A stretch of 64,000 nt of DNA from UBA4660 sp034408895 (lineage in GTDB: Bacteria; Bacteroidota; Bacteroidia; Flavobacteriales_D; Sanyastnellaceae). The notes under the pieces are model-generated. The model saw only the letters and a program-made list of their open reading frames with translations. It had not been told where the DNA came from and did no database searches. The first letter of the stretch is position 1; each line of letters begins with the position of its first letter. The stretch is from assembly GCA_034408895.1 (NCBI GenBank), contig JAWXCI010000011.1, forward strand, positions 20,180 to 84,179. Direction: 5' to 3'. The translations under genes were made by a program, and so were the position numbers. Shown in pieces: positions 8,662 through 19,401 of the stretch.

Positions 8662-10523
8662 GAATTCATAGAGATGAGAAACTCCTCGTTGTTTTTGGTT
8701 TTCTCGATTCGGTCCTTCACAAACTCCATGGCTTCCACCGGGTTCATGTCGGAAAGATGTCTGCGCAATATCCACATGCGTTGCAGCACGTCTTTATCAT
8801 GAAGCAAATCTTCCCGCCTTGTTCCGGATGAAATGATATCCATGGAAGGGAAAATTCTGCGGTTCGAAATTTTGCGGTCGAGTTGCAATTCCATGTTGCC
8901 GGTTCCCTTGAATTCTTCGAAAATCACCTCATCCATTTTAGAACCCGTGTCCACAAGAGCAGTGGCGATTATGGAAAGAGAACCACCGTTCTCTATTTTT
9001 CTTGCGGCTCCAAAAAATCGTTTTGGCTTTTCCAAGGCGTTGGCTTCCACACCACCGCTAAGTACTTTACCGCTGGAAGGCTGCACCGTGTTGTAAGCGC
9101 GTGCAAGTCGGGTAATGGAATCGAGGAGGATGCACACATCGTGGCCGCACTCCACCAGCCGTTTTGCTTTTTCCAGAACAATATTGGCAATTTTTACATG
9201 TCGCTCTGCCGGCTCATCGAAGGTGGACGCAATCACTTCGCCACGAACACTTCGTTTCATGTCGGTTACTTCTTCAGGGCGTTCATCTATAAGAAGAATG
9301 ATGAGAAAAGTTTCGGGGTGATTGAGTGCGATGGCATTGGCTACATCTTTAAGCAAAGTGGTTTTACCCGTTTTGGGTTGCGATACAATCATGCCTCGCT
9401 GGCCCTTGCCAATGGGGGCAAACAAGTCCATGATGCGCATGGAAATATTGGGATTGTTATCGGCAAGATGGAAACGCTCCTGTGGAAACAGGGGCGTAAG
9501 AAATTTAAAGGGAACCCTGTCGCGCACCCACCCCGGATCTCGGCCATTTATGGAGTCCACGCGAATCAGGGGAAAGTATTTTTCACCCTCCCGAGGGGGG
9601 CGTATGGCACCGCGAATAGTGTCACCGGGGAGCAAGCCGTAAGATTTGAATTGCTGTTGCGATACATAAATATCGTCTGGCGAATTCAGGTAGTTGAAAT
9701 CGGCAGAGCGGAGAAACCCAAAACCATCTGGCATAGCTTCCAGCACACCCTCGGCTATTACTAGGCCATCGAAATTATAGCCATGTTCATCGGGCTGGCC
9801 ACGCTTGGAACGATCGGGGCGCACCACATTCGCATTCTGATTTTGGTTGAATTTGTTGTGCTGTTGATGACCCCTGCGTTCGTGCTGATGTTGCTGCGCT
9901 GGTTGTTGTGGTGGCTGTTCCGCTAAACCGCCTGCGCTCTGTTGTTCCTGAGCACTGGTTTCTGCTTGTGCCTGAAGGCGCTTTTGCCGTTCAATTTTCT
10001 CAGCAATAGTTTCGCCTCTGGGCAAAATTTCATCTTGTTGGTCTTCCATTTCGGGCACAGTTTGCTGAACTTCCATCATTTCATTTACATCTTCATTGAT
10101 GAATAGTTCTGGTTGTACATCCGGGTGCTCTATGGGTGCTGGTGAATTTTGTTCTTCGGGTGCTTGTTCAACCACAGATGGTGGAGGCACAGGCTGTTCC
10201 GTACGCGCACTTTCAACCGCTGGGCGTTTTATGCGATCCCGTTTCCTGCGATCATCATTGCCTCGCGGCTCACGCTGTGGCGGTGTGTTTTCACGTGTAT
10301 CCATTTCCGGAGAAGATATTTCGGATGCTGCTAATGGGATTGAAGTGCTGTCCAGTGGCTTATCCGATGACTTCGATTCTGCGGATCGAAGTGATTGTTC
10401 GTCCAGGATTTTATAAATCAAATCGGTCTTCTTGTATTTGTCGAGCTGGTTGATTCCGAGTTGCTCGGCAGCAGCGCGCAGGTCGGACAACTTCATGGCA
10501 TTAAGCGTAATAATATCGTGCAT
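8658..10523 (-). CDS. rho: Transcription termination factor Rho with long disordered insert
   Basis: A 621-residue protein, about 200 longer than E. coli Rho. The Rho N-terminal helix bundle ([15 protein letters not shown]) is at residues 10-40. It is followed by a Pro/Gln/Glu-rich low-complexity region to about residue 240, as in many Bacteroidota and Actinobacteria, then the cold-shock-like RNA-binding domain ([12 protein letters not shown]). The RecA-type ATPase has Walker [23 protein letters not shown], and Walker [17 protein letters not shown], with the Q/R-loop region intact. It is the helicase that releases RNA polymerase at Rho-dependent sites and should be essential or nearly so. The DUF4199 gene overlaps its stop codon. 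Confidence 0.97.
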   Translation of the reverse strand: MHDIITLNAMKLSDLRAAAEQLGINQLDKYKKTDLIYKILDEQSLRSAESKSSDKPLDSTSIPLAASEISSPEMDTRENTPPQREPRGNDDRRKRDRIKRPAVESARTEQPVPPPSVVEQAPEEQNSPAPIEHPDVQPELFINEDVNEMMEVQQTVPEMEDQQDEILPRGETIAEKIERQKRLQAQAETSAQEQQSAGGLAEQPPQQPAQQHQHERRGHQQHNKFNQNQNANVVRPDRSKRGQPDEHGYNFDGLVIAEGVLEAMPDGFGFLRSADFNYLNSPDDIYVSQQQFKSYGLLPGDTIRGAIRPPREGEKYFPLIRVDSINGRDPGWVRDRVPFKFLTPLFPQERFHLADNNPNISMRIMDLFAPIGKGQRGMIVSQPKTGKTTLLKDVANAIALNHPETFLIILLIDERPEEVTDMKRSVRGEVIASTFDEPAERHVKIANIVLEKAKRLVECGHDVCILLDSITRLARAYNTVQPSSGKVLSGGVEANALEKPKRFFGAARKIENGGSLSIIATALVDTGSKMDEVIFEEFKGTGNMELQLDRKISNRRIFPSMDIISSGTRREDLLHDKDVLQRMWILRRHLSDMNPVEAMEFVKDRIEKTKNNEEFLISMNS

Positions 10524-10756
10524 ATAGATAAAAAAAGTATTAAATGGATGTCTTGAAAAAACTAGTTCTGTGAAAATGCGTTGGCCTGTTTGCCCTGAAA
10601 TGAAGGTAGCGGTCGGGAAGAATCTTGTCTGAGTAGACGCGGCAAGTGTACGGCAATTTTACAGAGTGGTTTACATGGGCAGCATTTTTCCTTGCAATTT
10701 GTTTATCGTGGCCTGTGGAAAGCCACGTTTCTACCTGAGGTAAGATTGAATATTTA

Positions 10757-11467
10757 TCACTTGTTACTCCTATGTGGCCGTATCACTATTTCAGAAATCA
10801 CCACTCCATCCGGGGCATCCACCAGGCGTACAATTTGTTCTGCCACCAGATCGGGATTCATGGAAGATGCAAAATAATCTCTGTACTCGGTAAGCATTTC
10901 GGGTGTGTGTGTGTTGTCGATAAAAGCGGTGTTCACTGCCCCTGGTGATAAGGTGGACACCCGGATTTTTCCGGCAAGTTCCATTCGCAACGCTTCGGAA
11001 AATGCAAACACAGCATGTTTTGTCCCGCAATAAATTCCAGAATTCACAAACACATTGTGCGCTGCAACAGAGGCAATGTTTACCACCTGTCCACCTGTTG
11101 AAATGAGGTGGGGCAGTGCAGCATGTATGCAATTCAACACGCCATTCACATTTACATCCACCATGTGGTGCCAGTCCTCAATTCTTCCGTCCACCACCTT
11201 ATCGAAATACCCCACACCTGCATTGTTTACCAACACGTCTATGGTGCCGAATACACGCAGTGTGTCATTTATTAAATGTTGAACCTGCGCATAGTCACAC
11301 ACATCGGTAACCACTACATGAACATTCTTGCCCAAAGAAATTTTGAGATCCTGAAGTTTTTCTTCATTGCGCGAAGCAAGAATTATTTGATGCCCTGCCT
11401 TTTGAAGTGCATGAGCAGCGGCTTTGCCAATACCGCTGGAAGCACCGGTTAGAATTATCGTTTTCAT
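10757..11467 (-). CDS. SDR-family NAD(P)-dependent oxidoreductase
   Basis: A 236-residue classical short-chain dehydrogenase when started at the ATG at 11467, just before the cofactor motif IILTGASSGIGK. The upstream ATG at 11497 adds ten basic residues with no family counterpart. It has the NNAG motif (VLVNNAGVGY), the catalytic Ser in NIASVAA and the Tyr-x-x-x-Lys pair in IYCGTKH. The substrate is unknown; relatives reduce ketones or act in fatty-acid and sugar metabolism. The next gene upstream on the same strand, 11503-12270, ends 35 bp before this start, so the two may be co-transcribed. Confidence 0.88.
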   Translation of the reverse strand: MKTIILTGASSGIGKAAAHALQKAGHQIILASRNEEKLQDLKISLGKNVHVVVTDVCDYAQVQHLINDTLRVFGTIDVLVNNAGVGYFDKVVDGRIEDWHHMVDVNVNGVLNCIHAALPHLISTGGQVVNIASVAAHNVFVNSGIYCGTKHAVFAFSEALRMELAGKIRVSTLSPGAVNTAFIDNTHTPEMLTEYRDYFASSMNPDLVAEQIVRLVDAPDGVVISEIVIRPHRSNK

Positions 11468-11502
11468 TTTCCGTTCAATAATTTTTTTTCTGATCATATC
11501 TG

Positions 11503-12270
11503 CTATTTGAACCCACGCTCTTTCTTAAGTTGCTCATAAGCCTGCTGCACCTTTATGAATTTGGCCTGGGCAGCTTTTTCGTGCTGTTCGCCAAGGCCGC
11601 GCACTTTATCGGGATGGTACTTCATCGCCATTTTGCGATAAGCCTTTTTCACTTCATCATCGGTGGCGTTGGATTCAATTTCAAGAATTTTGAAAGCACT
11701 CGCAGCATCCTTGTAAAACATGGCTCGGATGCTCTCGTAATCTTTGTCCGAAATACCCAGATAGTTTGCAATCGTCCCAATGATGTGTACTTCTGCTTTG
11801 TCCACATTTCCATCGGCCCGCGCTATGCCGAAGAGGTAATGCAGCAATTGCAAGCGCATGGGCAATTCCATGAAGTGCCTGATTTGTTGGCACACATCGC
11901 GCAGCGGAATTTCTTTCTTCAACAACTCTTTGAGCAGCCCAACCTGGTAGGCAGCATTGGTGCTTCCGAATTGACGTGCATAAAAAGCGCGAATGAAATC
12001 GAGTTCGCTTTTCAATAATTTTTGATCGGCTTTCATTACCGCTGCACTCAACACCAGAAGTGCAGAACCAAAATCTCCCGGACGTGTATGGTGGCGGAAC
12101 TGTTCATACTGGGGCTCGCCACCACCTGGAATTCGCCCTTGCCCTTTTCCCATATCGAGGCTAAACGATTTGTCGTCCATCATATAGCCGAAAGCAAAGC
12201 CGAGCAAAGCACCAATGGGGCCGCCCAATGCCCAGCCAAGGGCACCACCAATAAATTTAGCGTAGCTCAT
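11503..12270 (-). CDS. DjlA-like protein: glycine-rich membrane anchor, TerB domain, J domain
   Basis: A 255-residue protein in three parts. A glycine-rich hydrophobic N-terminus (GGALGWALGGPIGALLGFAFG, about 8-28) is the kind of dimerising transmembrane segment seen in DjlA. A TerB-like helical domain spans about 65-185. A C-terminal DnaJ domain (about 190-255) carries the HPD motif in MKYHPDKVRG. It should recruit and stimulate DnaK at the inner membrane. The domain order and length match DjlA of proteobacteria. Confidence 0.85.
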   Translation of the reverse strand: MSYAKFIGGALGWALGGPIGALLGFAFGYMMDDKSFSLDMGKGQGRIPGGGEPQYEQFRHHTRPGDFGSALLVLSAAVMKADQKLLKSELDFIRAFYARQFGSTNAAYQVGLLKELLKKEIPLRDVCQQIRHFMELPMRLQLLHYLFGIARADGNVDKAEVHIIGTIANYLGISDKDYESIRAMFYKDAASAFKILEIESNATDDEVKKAYRKMAMKYHPDKVRGLGEQHEKAAQAKFIKVQQAYEQLKKERGFK

Positions 12271-12381
12271 TCAGAAGTGGAAAGTTGTGGATTGGGAGAA
12301 CTTGTAAATCGCATTACGGGCGCAAATGAAACTATGCGAGGGAATGAATGAGAGGAATTGAGAAAATTTTTGAATGGAGCG

Positions 12382-12800
12382 CTATTGCCTTGTTCCATAA
12401 ACACTTTTCGAGGCACCTCCTCCCTGTACGGAAAGGTTCGTATTAAAACTCACCACATTGTCACCACCGAAATATCCTGCCCCGCTGAAGTAATAGTGTT
12501 CCGTTTGAATTTCGAATTTCCCATCCTTCTCAACCAGAACCTCTACCGAATCCACTTCTAAAAATCGAATCCAAAGCGATTCATCATTTCCACCATAGCG
12601 TATGGTTCCATCGAACGCATCCAAAGTGTAGGTGAGAAGAATGTTGTCGGTACCCGACCAACCATGAGTTGCAATTTCAAAATGCCAAGCACCCAGGTAT
12701 TTGTTTCGGTAGTTGAAGGGAATTTTTTAGCAGGAAACCAGTAGCGAAATTGCCAAACTCACGGAGCAGAAAAAACAAGAATCTGAAATGGTTTCTTCAT
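12382..12800 (-). pseudogene. Broken small lipoprotein gene (frameshift and stop)
   Basis: From the ATG at 12800 on the minus strand, adding one T to the six-T run (A6 at 12770-12775 on the plus strand) restores a perfect lipoprotein signal peptide of 24 residues ending SLLVSC. The lipobox Cys (12730-12732) is followed at once by TAA (12727-12729). After that stop the frame stays open to 12382 and encodes a beta-rich sequence (AWHFEIATHGW, TIRYGGNDESLW) ending VYGTRQ. As it stands the gene carries one frameshift and one nonsense codon, so it is decayed unless both are sequencing errors. The product family is not recognised. Confidence 0.6.
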
Positions 12801-12956
12801 GATTTGGGTACATCGGAGCAGGATGTACCCTAAATGTAAAGTCTCATGCTGCCAGGTAAAGGTTCATTGGAGGCATTACTTCACGCCATTCGGGGTTTAT
12901 TGTGCCACAAAAGCCCGTCACTGCTGGGTTTTGTCGCCATAATACCAATGCAGCAG

Positions 12957-13061
12957 CCTAGAACCATTATGAAGCAGCCTAGAACCATAATGCAGCATCC
13001 TAGAACCATAATGCAGCAACCTAGAACCATAATGCATCAGCCTAGAACCATAATGCAGCAG
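12957..13061. repeat. 21-bp tandem repeat, five copies
   Basis: The core CCTAGAACCATAATG recurs at 12957, 12978, 12999, 13020 and 13041, exactly 21 bp apart, joined by variants of CAGCAG. Mismatches are few: TTATGAAG in copy 1, CAT in copy 3, CAA in copy 4. It fills most of the 320-bp gap between the broken lipoprotein gene and the small gene at 13124. A short open frame runs through it only because 21 is a multiple of three. Confidence 0.9.
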
Positions 13062-13123
13062 CATTAGATGTTGAATCAGTTTAGAAATGTTGTATCATTG
13101 CCGCGCAATGCCCCCATGGGGCA

Positions 13124-13561
13124 ATGAAATCCCTACCTACCATGACAGAACCCACACAACCCATTGAAGAACAGGCACCAGTACTTCCCGTATCGCTTAC
13201 CGAGGCCGAGAAAAGAACCGCAGCCATAAGACTTGCCAAAATGGTGAGGCCGCATGCCCAACAAGGCTTAACCACATTGAGTAAAATGATAGGCCGGGAG
13301 CGAAATTTCCTTGGCCGCAGGCTGGCCACGGGCGATGTTTCCGTGAGTGTGCTGGTGTGCCTCTCATGGGCTACTCACCGCAATATGTTCGACTCTTATC
13401 TGATGCTGCTGCCGGAAGATTGTAGAGAAACAGCCCTCACCCGCCAGCTGCACAAGGAGATTGAGGAACTGAAAGCCTCACAAGAAACGGAAAAAAAAGA
13501 GACGGAAAAGTGGAAAGAGAAATTTGAATATGCGGATGGGTTGCTGCGCAGCAGGGCATAG
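13124..13561 (+). CDS. Small protein with HTH-like region and C-terminal coiled coil, unknown function
   Basis: 145 residues; a second ATG at 13142 could also be the start. After an acidic Pro-rich leader, residues about 30-100 form a compact helical region (LTTLSKMIGRERNFLGRRLATGD, then a short helix, then LLPEDC). Its spacing resembles small Cro-like DNA-binding proteins common in Bacteroidota. Residues about 105-145 are a charged coiled coil (KEIEELKAS, EKKETEKWKEK). I do not recognise a named family. The 21-bp array ends about 60 bp upstream and could hold its binding sites; this is a guess from position only. Confidence 0.65.
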   Translation: MKSLPTMTEPTQPIEEQAPVLPVSLTEAEKRTAAIRLAKMVRPHAQQGLTTLSKMIGRERNFLGRRLATGDVSVSVLVCLSWATHRNMFDSYLMLLPEDCRETALTRQLHKEIEELKASQETEKKETEKWKEKFEYADGLLRSRA

Positions 13562-13727
13562 GCTGGGGTTTCTGAAAATGCCAATGCAATAAACTTCTCA
13601 TTTTTTGGATTCACCACTTACATGAAAAAATCAATTGCAATTCTTGCGCTCTGGAATTGAATGAAATAATCACTATTTAGTTCCTCTTTTTCGAAATCCG
13701 ATATTCGTCCGCTCAATTTTCTCAAGG

Positions 13728-15287
13728 ATGAATAGCACAGAACAATTTTCACAACACATCACCGAAGGCTACACCTTCAAAGGTGATTTCATAACACTCG
13801 GTGGAGCCATGCTGGATGGAACACCGCAGCAAAACACCTTGGTAAACATTCCGCTAAAAACCCTGAACCGCCACGGGCTTATTGCCGGTGCCACAGGAAC
13901 AGGAAAAACCGTTACGCTGCAAATCATTGCAGAAAACATGAGCGCCAAAGGCATTCCTGTCTTGCTCATGGATGTGAAAGGCGACCTCAGCGGAATTGCG
14001 GCATTCGGCACCATCAATCCGAAAATTGAAGAACGCCATGCGGCCATCGGCATTGCTTATGAAGCAGCAGGATGCACTGTTGAATTGCTTTCGCTCTCGA
14101 AAGAAAAAGGCACAAGGCTGCGAGCCACGGTGAGTGAATTCGGCCCCGTGTTGTTTTCAAAAATCCTTGAACTCAATGATGTACAGGGAGGCATCGTAGC
14201 CATACTTTTCAAGTGGGCAGACGACAACAATCTTCCGCTGCTTGATTTGAAAGACTTCAAAAAACTTCTTCAATACTCCACCAATGAGGGCAAGGAAATA
14301 ATCGAAAAAGATTACGGCAAAATTTCAGAAGCAAGCGTGGGCACCATCCTTCGCAAAGTGATAGAACTGGAAACGCAGGGTGCTGAAATTTTCTTCGGTG
14401 AAAAATCATTTGAAGTGGCTGACCTCGTGCGGCTGGATCAAAATGGTAGAGGCGTGGTGAGCATCATCCGCCTCACCGACATACAGGACAAACCGAAACT
14501 GTTTTCCACTTTCATGTTGCAGATGCTTGCGGAAATTTATTCCTCCTTCCCCGAAGCAGGCGATCTCGAAAAACCAAAACTCTGTGTGTTCATAGATGAA
14601 GCACACCTCGTGTTTAGTGAAGCTTCAAAGGCATTGCTCAATCAGATTGAAACCATCATAAAACTCATCCGCTCGAAAGGCGTGGGTATTTATTTCTGCA
14701 CTCAAAATCCTTATGACATTCCGGAAGATGTTCTTGCGCAACTCGGTTTAAAAGTGCAACATGCCCTACGCGCTTTCACTGAAAAGGATCGCAAAGCCAT
14801 TCGCAAAACAGCAGAGAACTATCCCATTTCGCTTTTCTACAAAACGGAAGAATTGCTTACGTCAATCGGCATAGGCCAGGCGTTGATAACCGCGCTGAAT
14901 GAAAAGGGAATTCCGACTCCTCTTGCAGCCACTCACCTTCGTGCACCAAAGTCCCGCATGGGAGTGCTTGTGCCTGAAGAATTGGATCGAATCGTAAACT
15001 CATCACTGCTTGGTGTGAAGTACAACGAAGAGCTAGAGCGTGAAAGCGCTTACGAAATTCTGGAAGCCAAACTCAACACAGCAAAGGGGGAAGAAGAAGT
15101 GGAAACAAACAATAGTAAAGGGCAAAGAGCAAAAGGCAAAGAGGAACCATCGTTCATCGAACGAGCATCAAAAAACACGATGGTGCGGCAAGCAGGAAAT
15201 ACAGTGGTGCGAGAACTTGCACGCGGAATACTTGGAGTGTTGGGTTTGGGTGGAAGAAGTTCGAGGAAGAAAGGGTTGTTTGGGTGA
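13728..15287 (+). CDS. HerA-like/DUF853 ATPase (YjgR type)
   Basis: A 519-residue protein. A short N-terminal strand region leads to Walker A GATGTGKTVTLQ (about residues 54-65), and Walker B LCVFIDEAHLVF lies near residue 288, followed by FCTQNPYDIPEDVLAQLG and the arginine-rich block LRAFTEKDRKAIRKTAENY. This is the layout of DUF853, relatives of the HerA/FtsK-like pumps whose cellular role is not established. The C-terminus (about 455-519) is a basic linker plus a glycine-rich tail. The linker is encoded partly by a heptamer repeat (15114-15141). The gene stands alone, with a short T9SS-tail remnant just downstream. Confidence 0.88.
   Translation: MNSTEQFSQHITEGYTFKGDFITLGGAMLDGTPQQNTLVNIPLKTLNRHGLIAGATGTGKTVTLQIIAENMSAKGIPVLLMDVKGDLSGIAAFGTINPKIEERHAAIGIAYEAAGCTVELLSLSKEKGTRLRATVSEFGPVLFSKILELNDVQGGIVAILFKWADDNNLPLLDLKDFKKLLQYSTNEGKEIIEKDYGKISEASVGTILRKVIELETQGAEIFFGEKSFEVADLVRLDQNGRGVVSIIRLTDIQDKPKLFSTFMLQMLAEIYSSFPEAGDLEKPKLCVFIDEAHLVFSEASKALLNQIETIIKLIRSKGVGIYFCTQNPYDIPEDVLAQLGLKVQHALRAFTEKDRKAIRKTAENYPISLFYKTEELLTSIGIGQALITALNEKGIPTPLAATHLRAPKSRMGVLVPEELDRIVNSSLLGVKYNEELERESAYEILEAKLNTAKGEEEVETNNSKGQRAKGKEEPSFIERASKNTMVRQAGNTVVRELARGILGVLGLGGRSSRKKGLFG
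15114..15141 (+). repeat. Heptamer repeat inside the DUF853 coding sequence
   Basis: Four consecutive 7-mers, AGTAAAG, GGCAAAG, AGCAAAA and GGCAAAG, are read in frame as part of a Lys/Gly/Arg linker near residue 462. The same words recur outside genes at 62470-62505. Confidence 0.75.
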
Positions 15288-15300
15288 GCAAACTACAAAT

Positions 15301-15390
15301 CAGCATGTGTGTTCAATTGATATATCAACCTTGGCAGGTGGAATTTATTTGTTAAAAGCAGCTAACGGGTTTTCAGAAAAAATTGATTGA
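15301..15390 (+). pseudogene. Remnant of a T9SS C-terminal sorting domain
   Basis: The frame encodes CSIDISTLAGGIYLLKA and ends in a stop at 15388-15390. This is the signature of the T9SS type A sorting tail (a hydrophobic-D-I-S-x-L-x-x-G-x-Y block), but no secreted-protein gene precedes it: the upstream frame belongs to the DUF853 gene in another phase. It is most likely the last piece of a deleted surface protein. It ends 5 bp before the acetyltransferase start. Confidence 0.55.
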
Positions 15391-15394
15391 ATAG

Positions 15395-15826
15395 ATGATT
15401 GATTTCTCACTTGTAAAACTTGCGCGTACTGATGAAGATCTTCTTCAGTGCAAAAAAGTCCTGATGGAATTTCGCCCAATACTGACAGAAGAAAATTTTC
15501 TGCCCACACTGCGCGAAATGCTTGCCGGAGGTTATAACATTGCTTATGTGCTGGAAGAGAATATTGCTGTTGCTGCAATTGGTTACCGCTATCTGCAATT
15601 CCTTCACTGTGGCAAGCACTTTTATATTGATGACCTTACCACCCTGCCACAGGCAAGAAAAAAAGGATATGGCACTTTGTTGCTCGAATTTATTTTTGAA
15701 GAAGCAAGAAGCAAAGGATTCGAAGTAGTAACTCTTGACAGTGGTTTTCACCGGCTGGACGCTCACAGGCTCTACCTCAACAATGGATTTAATATTGCAT
15801 CATTACACTTTGTAAAAAAATTATGA
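15395..15826 (+). CDS. GNAT-family N-acetyltransferase
   Basis: A 143-residue single-domain GNAT protein. Motif A, the acetyl-CoA pyrophosphate-binding loop, reads LPQARKKGYGTLLLEF (about residues 84-99). It is preceded by the strand HFYIDDLTT and followed by FEVVTLDSG and the motif-B block HRLYLNNGF with the conserved Tyr. Such enzymes acetylate amines on small molecules, antibiotics or proteins; the substrate is not predictable here. It is monocistronic, with a gap of about 140 bp before clpC. Confidence 0.85.
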   Translation: MIDFSLVKLARTDEDLLQCKKVLMEFRPILTEENFLPTLREMLAGGYNIAYVLEENIAVAAIGYRYLQFLHCGKHFYIDDLTTLPQARKKGYGTLLLEFIFEEARSKGFEVVTLDSGFHRLDAHRLYLNNGFNIASLHFVKKL

Positions 15827-15889
15827 GCTAAACATTGGATAGTTGAAAAAAGTCAACTTTTTACCACAGCCTGTGTAGAAGCCTTCGAA

Positions 15890-15897
15890 TACATTTG
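15890..15897 (+). promoter_or_regulatory. Putative -7 element of clpC
   Basis: TACATTTG matches the Bacteroidota -7 consensus TAnnTTTG and would start transcription about 65 bp before the clpC ATG. No convincing -33 TTTG is present, so confidence is limited. Confidence 0.4.
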
Positions 15898-15968
15898 ATT
15901 TGGCCTGGAAATGGCTGTTCTTTGCACAGTCTAACCACAAGAAACTTTTAAGTCACAGGAGATCAATT

Positions 15969-18566
<2,598 letters not shown>

Positions 18567-18631
18567 GTGTACTGAAACATCAAACTTCAGATAATCGAAG
18601 CGGCTAACAAAAACTTTGGATCAGAATTGAA

Positions 18632-18672
18632 AGAGGTCGTCTCAAAATGGGGCGACCTCTTTATTTTTTTTT
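18632..18672 (+). terminator. Intrinsic terminator of clpC
   Basis: An 8-bp stem, AGAGGTCG (18632-18639) with CGACCTCT (18653-18660), is followed by TTTATTTTTTTTT. Confidence 0.85.
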
Positions 18673-18697
18673 GAGAACGTCTATTCATTCCATTGAT

Positions 18698-18844
18698 ATT
18701 AGAAATCTCATAACTCGTTTGGCAATCATTATGCTGCTGAGTTTACCTATTCCCGCACAATCTCAGAATAACGAGATTGATTCCTAGAAAATTTATGTGT
18801 TCAATGAATTCAAGGGTTCTGTTTATTTCAAGGAGCTCAGGTAA
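18698..18844 (+). pseudogene. Possible remnant of a secreted-protein gene
   Basis: One frame reads as a signal-peptide-like start (LAIIMLLSLPIPAQSQ) but hits TAG at 18785, continues with FNEFKGSVYFKEL and stops again at 18842. There is no ATG at the expected place. It may be the decayed 5' end of an exported-protein gene. Evidence is weak. Confidence 0.3.
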
Positions 18845-18903
18845 ATTTTTTTCAATTTTTCCTATGCGCGCATAACATTATTGCCTTTTCTTCGTACCCG
18901 TTT

Positions 18904-18960
18904 ACAATTCGAAATTCAAAGTCATTTCCCGATACCCAGCACTCATCATCCAATACCTAA
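18904..18960 (+). repeat. Heptamer repeat just upstream of marR
   Basis: The stretch divides into 7-mers. The clearest are CGATACC, CAGCACT, CATCATC and CAATACC at 18930-18957, ending 5 bp before the marR ATG. The CAATACC word is the one found before fadE at 24205-24232. Confidence 0.6.
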
Positions 18961-18962
18961 GA

Positions 18963-19394
18963 ATGTCTCCCGAAGAAACCATAGACTTCCACATCCGCTG
19001 GGCCTGGGCCAAGATGAGCAAGGCTTACAATGCCGAAGCTGCAAAGCACAATGCCACCATGCCGATGGCGTTTGCGTTGTTGAGCATTGACAAAAACGGA
19101 ACCCCCGCAACCAAGCTCGGTCCCAAGATGGGAATGGAACCCACTAGCCTCACCCGACTTTTGAAATCACTCGAAGACCAAGGCTACATAAAACGCGAAC
19201 CTGATGAAGCGGATGGCAGAAAAGTGATAGTTCAGATTACACAGAAAGGAAAAAACTACCGCGACATCGCCAAACAAAAAGTGATTCAACTGAATGAACG
19301 CATGCACGAAAAGATTCCACAGGGGAAGTTGAATACTTTTTTTGAAGTGATACAAACCATCAACACAGAATTGGACAAAAACAAAATTTTTTGA
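18963..19394 (+). CDS. MarR-family transcriptional regulator, probable regulator of the fad operon
   Basis: A 143-residue winged-helix protein. The recognition region reads TKLGPKMGMEPTSLTRLLKSLEDQGYIKREPDEADGR-like, the classic MarR block with the D-x-R wing, flanked by N- and C-terminal dimerisation helices. It ends 7 bp before fadN, so it is almost certainly co-transcribed with the beta-oxidation genes and likely senses an acyl-CoA or fatty acid to control them. That role is inferred from context. No clear operator palindrome was found upstream; a heptamer repeat occupies that space. Confidence 0.88.
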   Translation: MSPEETIDFHIRWAWAKMSKAYNAEAAKHNATMPMAFALLSIDKNGTPATKLGPKMGMEPTSLTRLLKSLEDQGYIKREPDEADGRKVIVQITQKGKNYRDIAKQKVIQLNERMHEKIPQGKLNTFFEVIQTINTELDKNKIF

Positions 19395-19401
19395 ATAGGA
19401 A

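Noticed and set aside
8662..8775. Longer N-terminus for the DUF4199 protein
   Set aside because: It lies inside rho, is Arg/Gly-rich and has no family match; the GTG at 8661 fits better.
8883..9764. 293-codon frame on the plus strand
   Set aside because: It is entirely antisense to rho and has the composition expected of a shadow frame.
12846..13067. Open frame of 73 codons through the 21-bp array
   Set aside because: It exists only because the repeat length is a multiple of three; the peptide is a simple repeat with no start signal.
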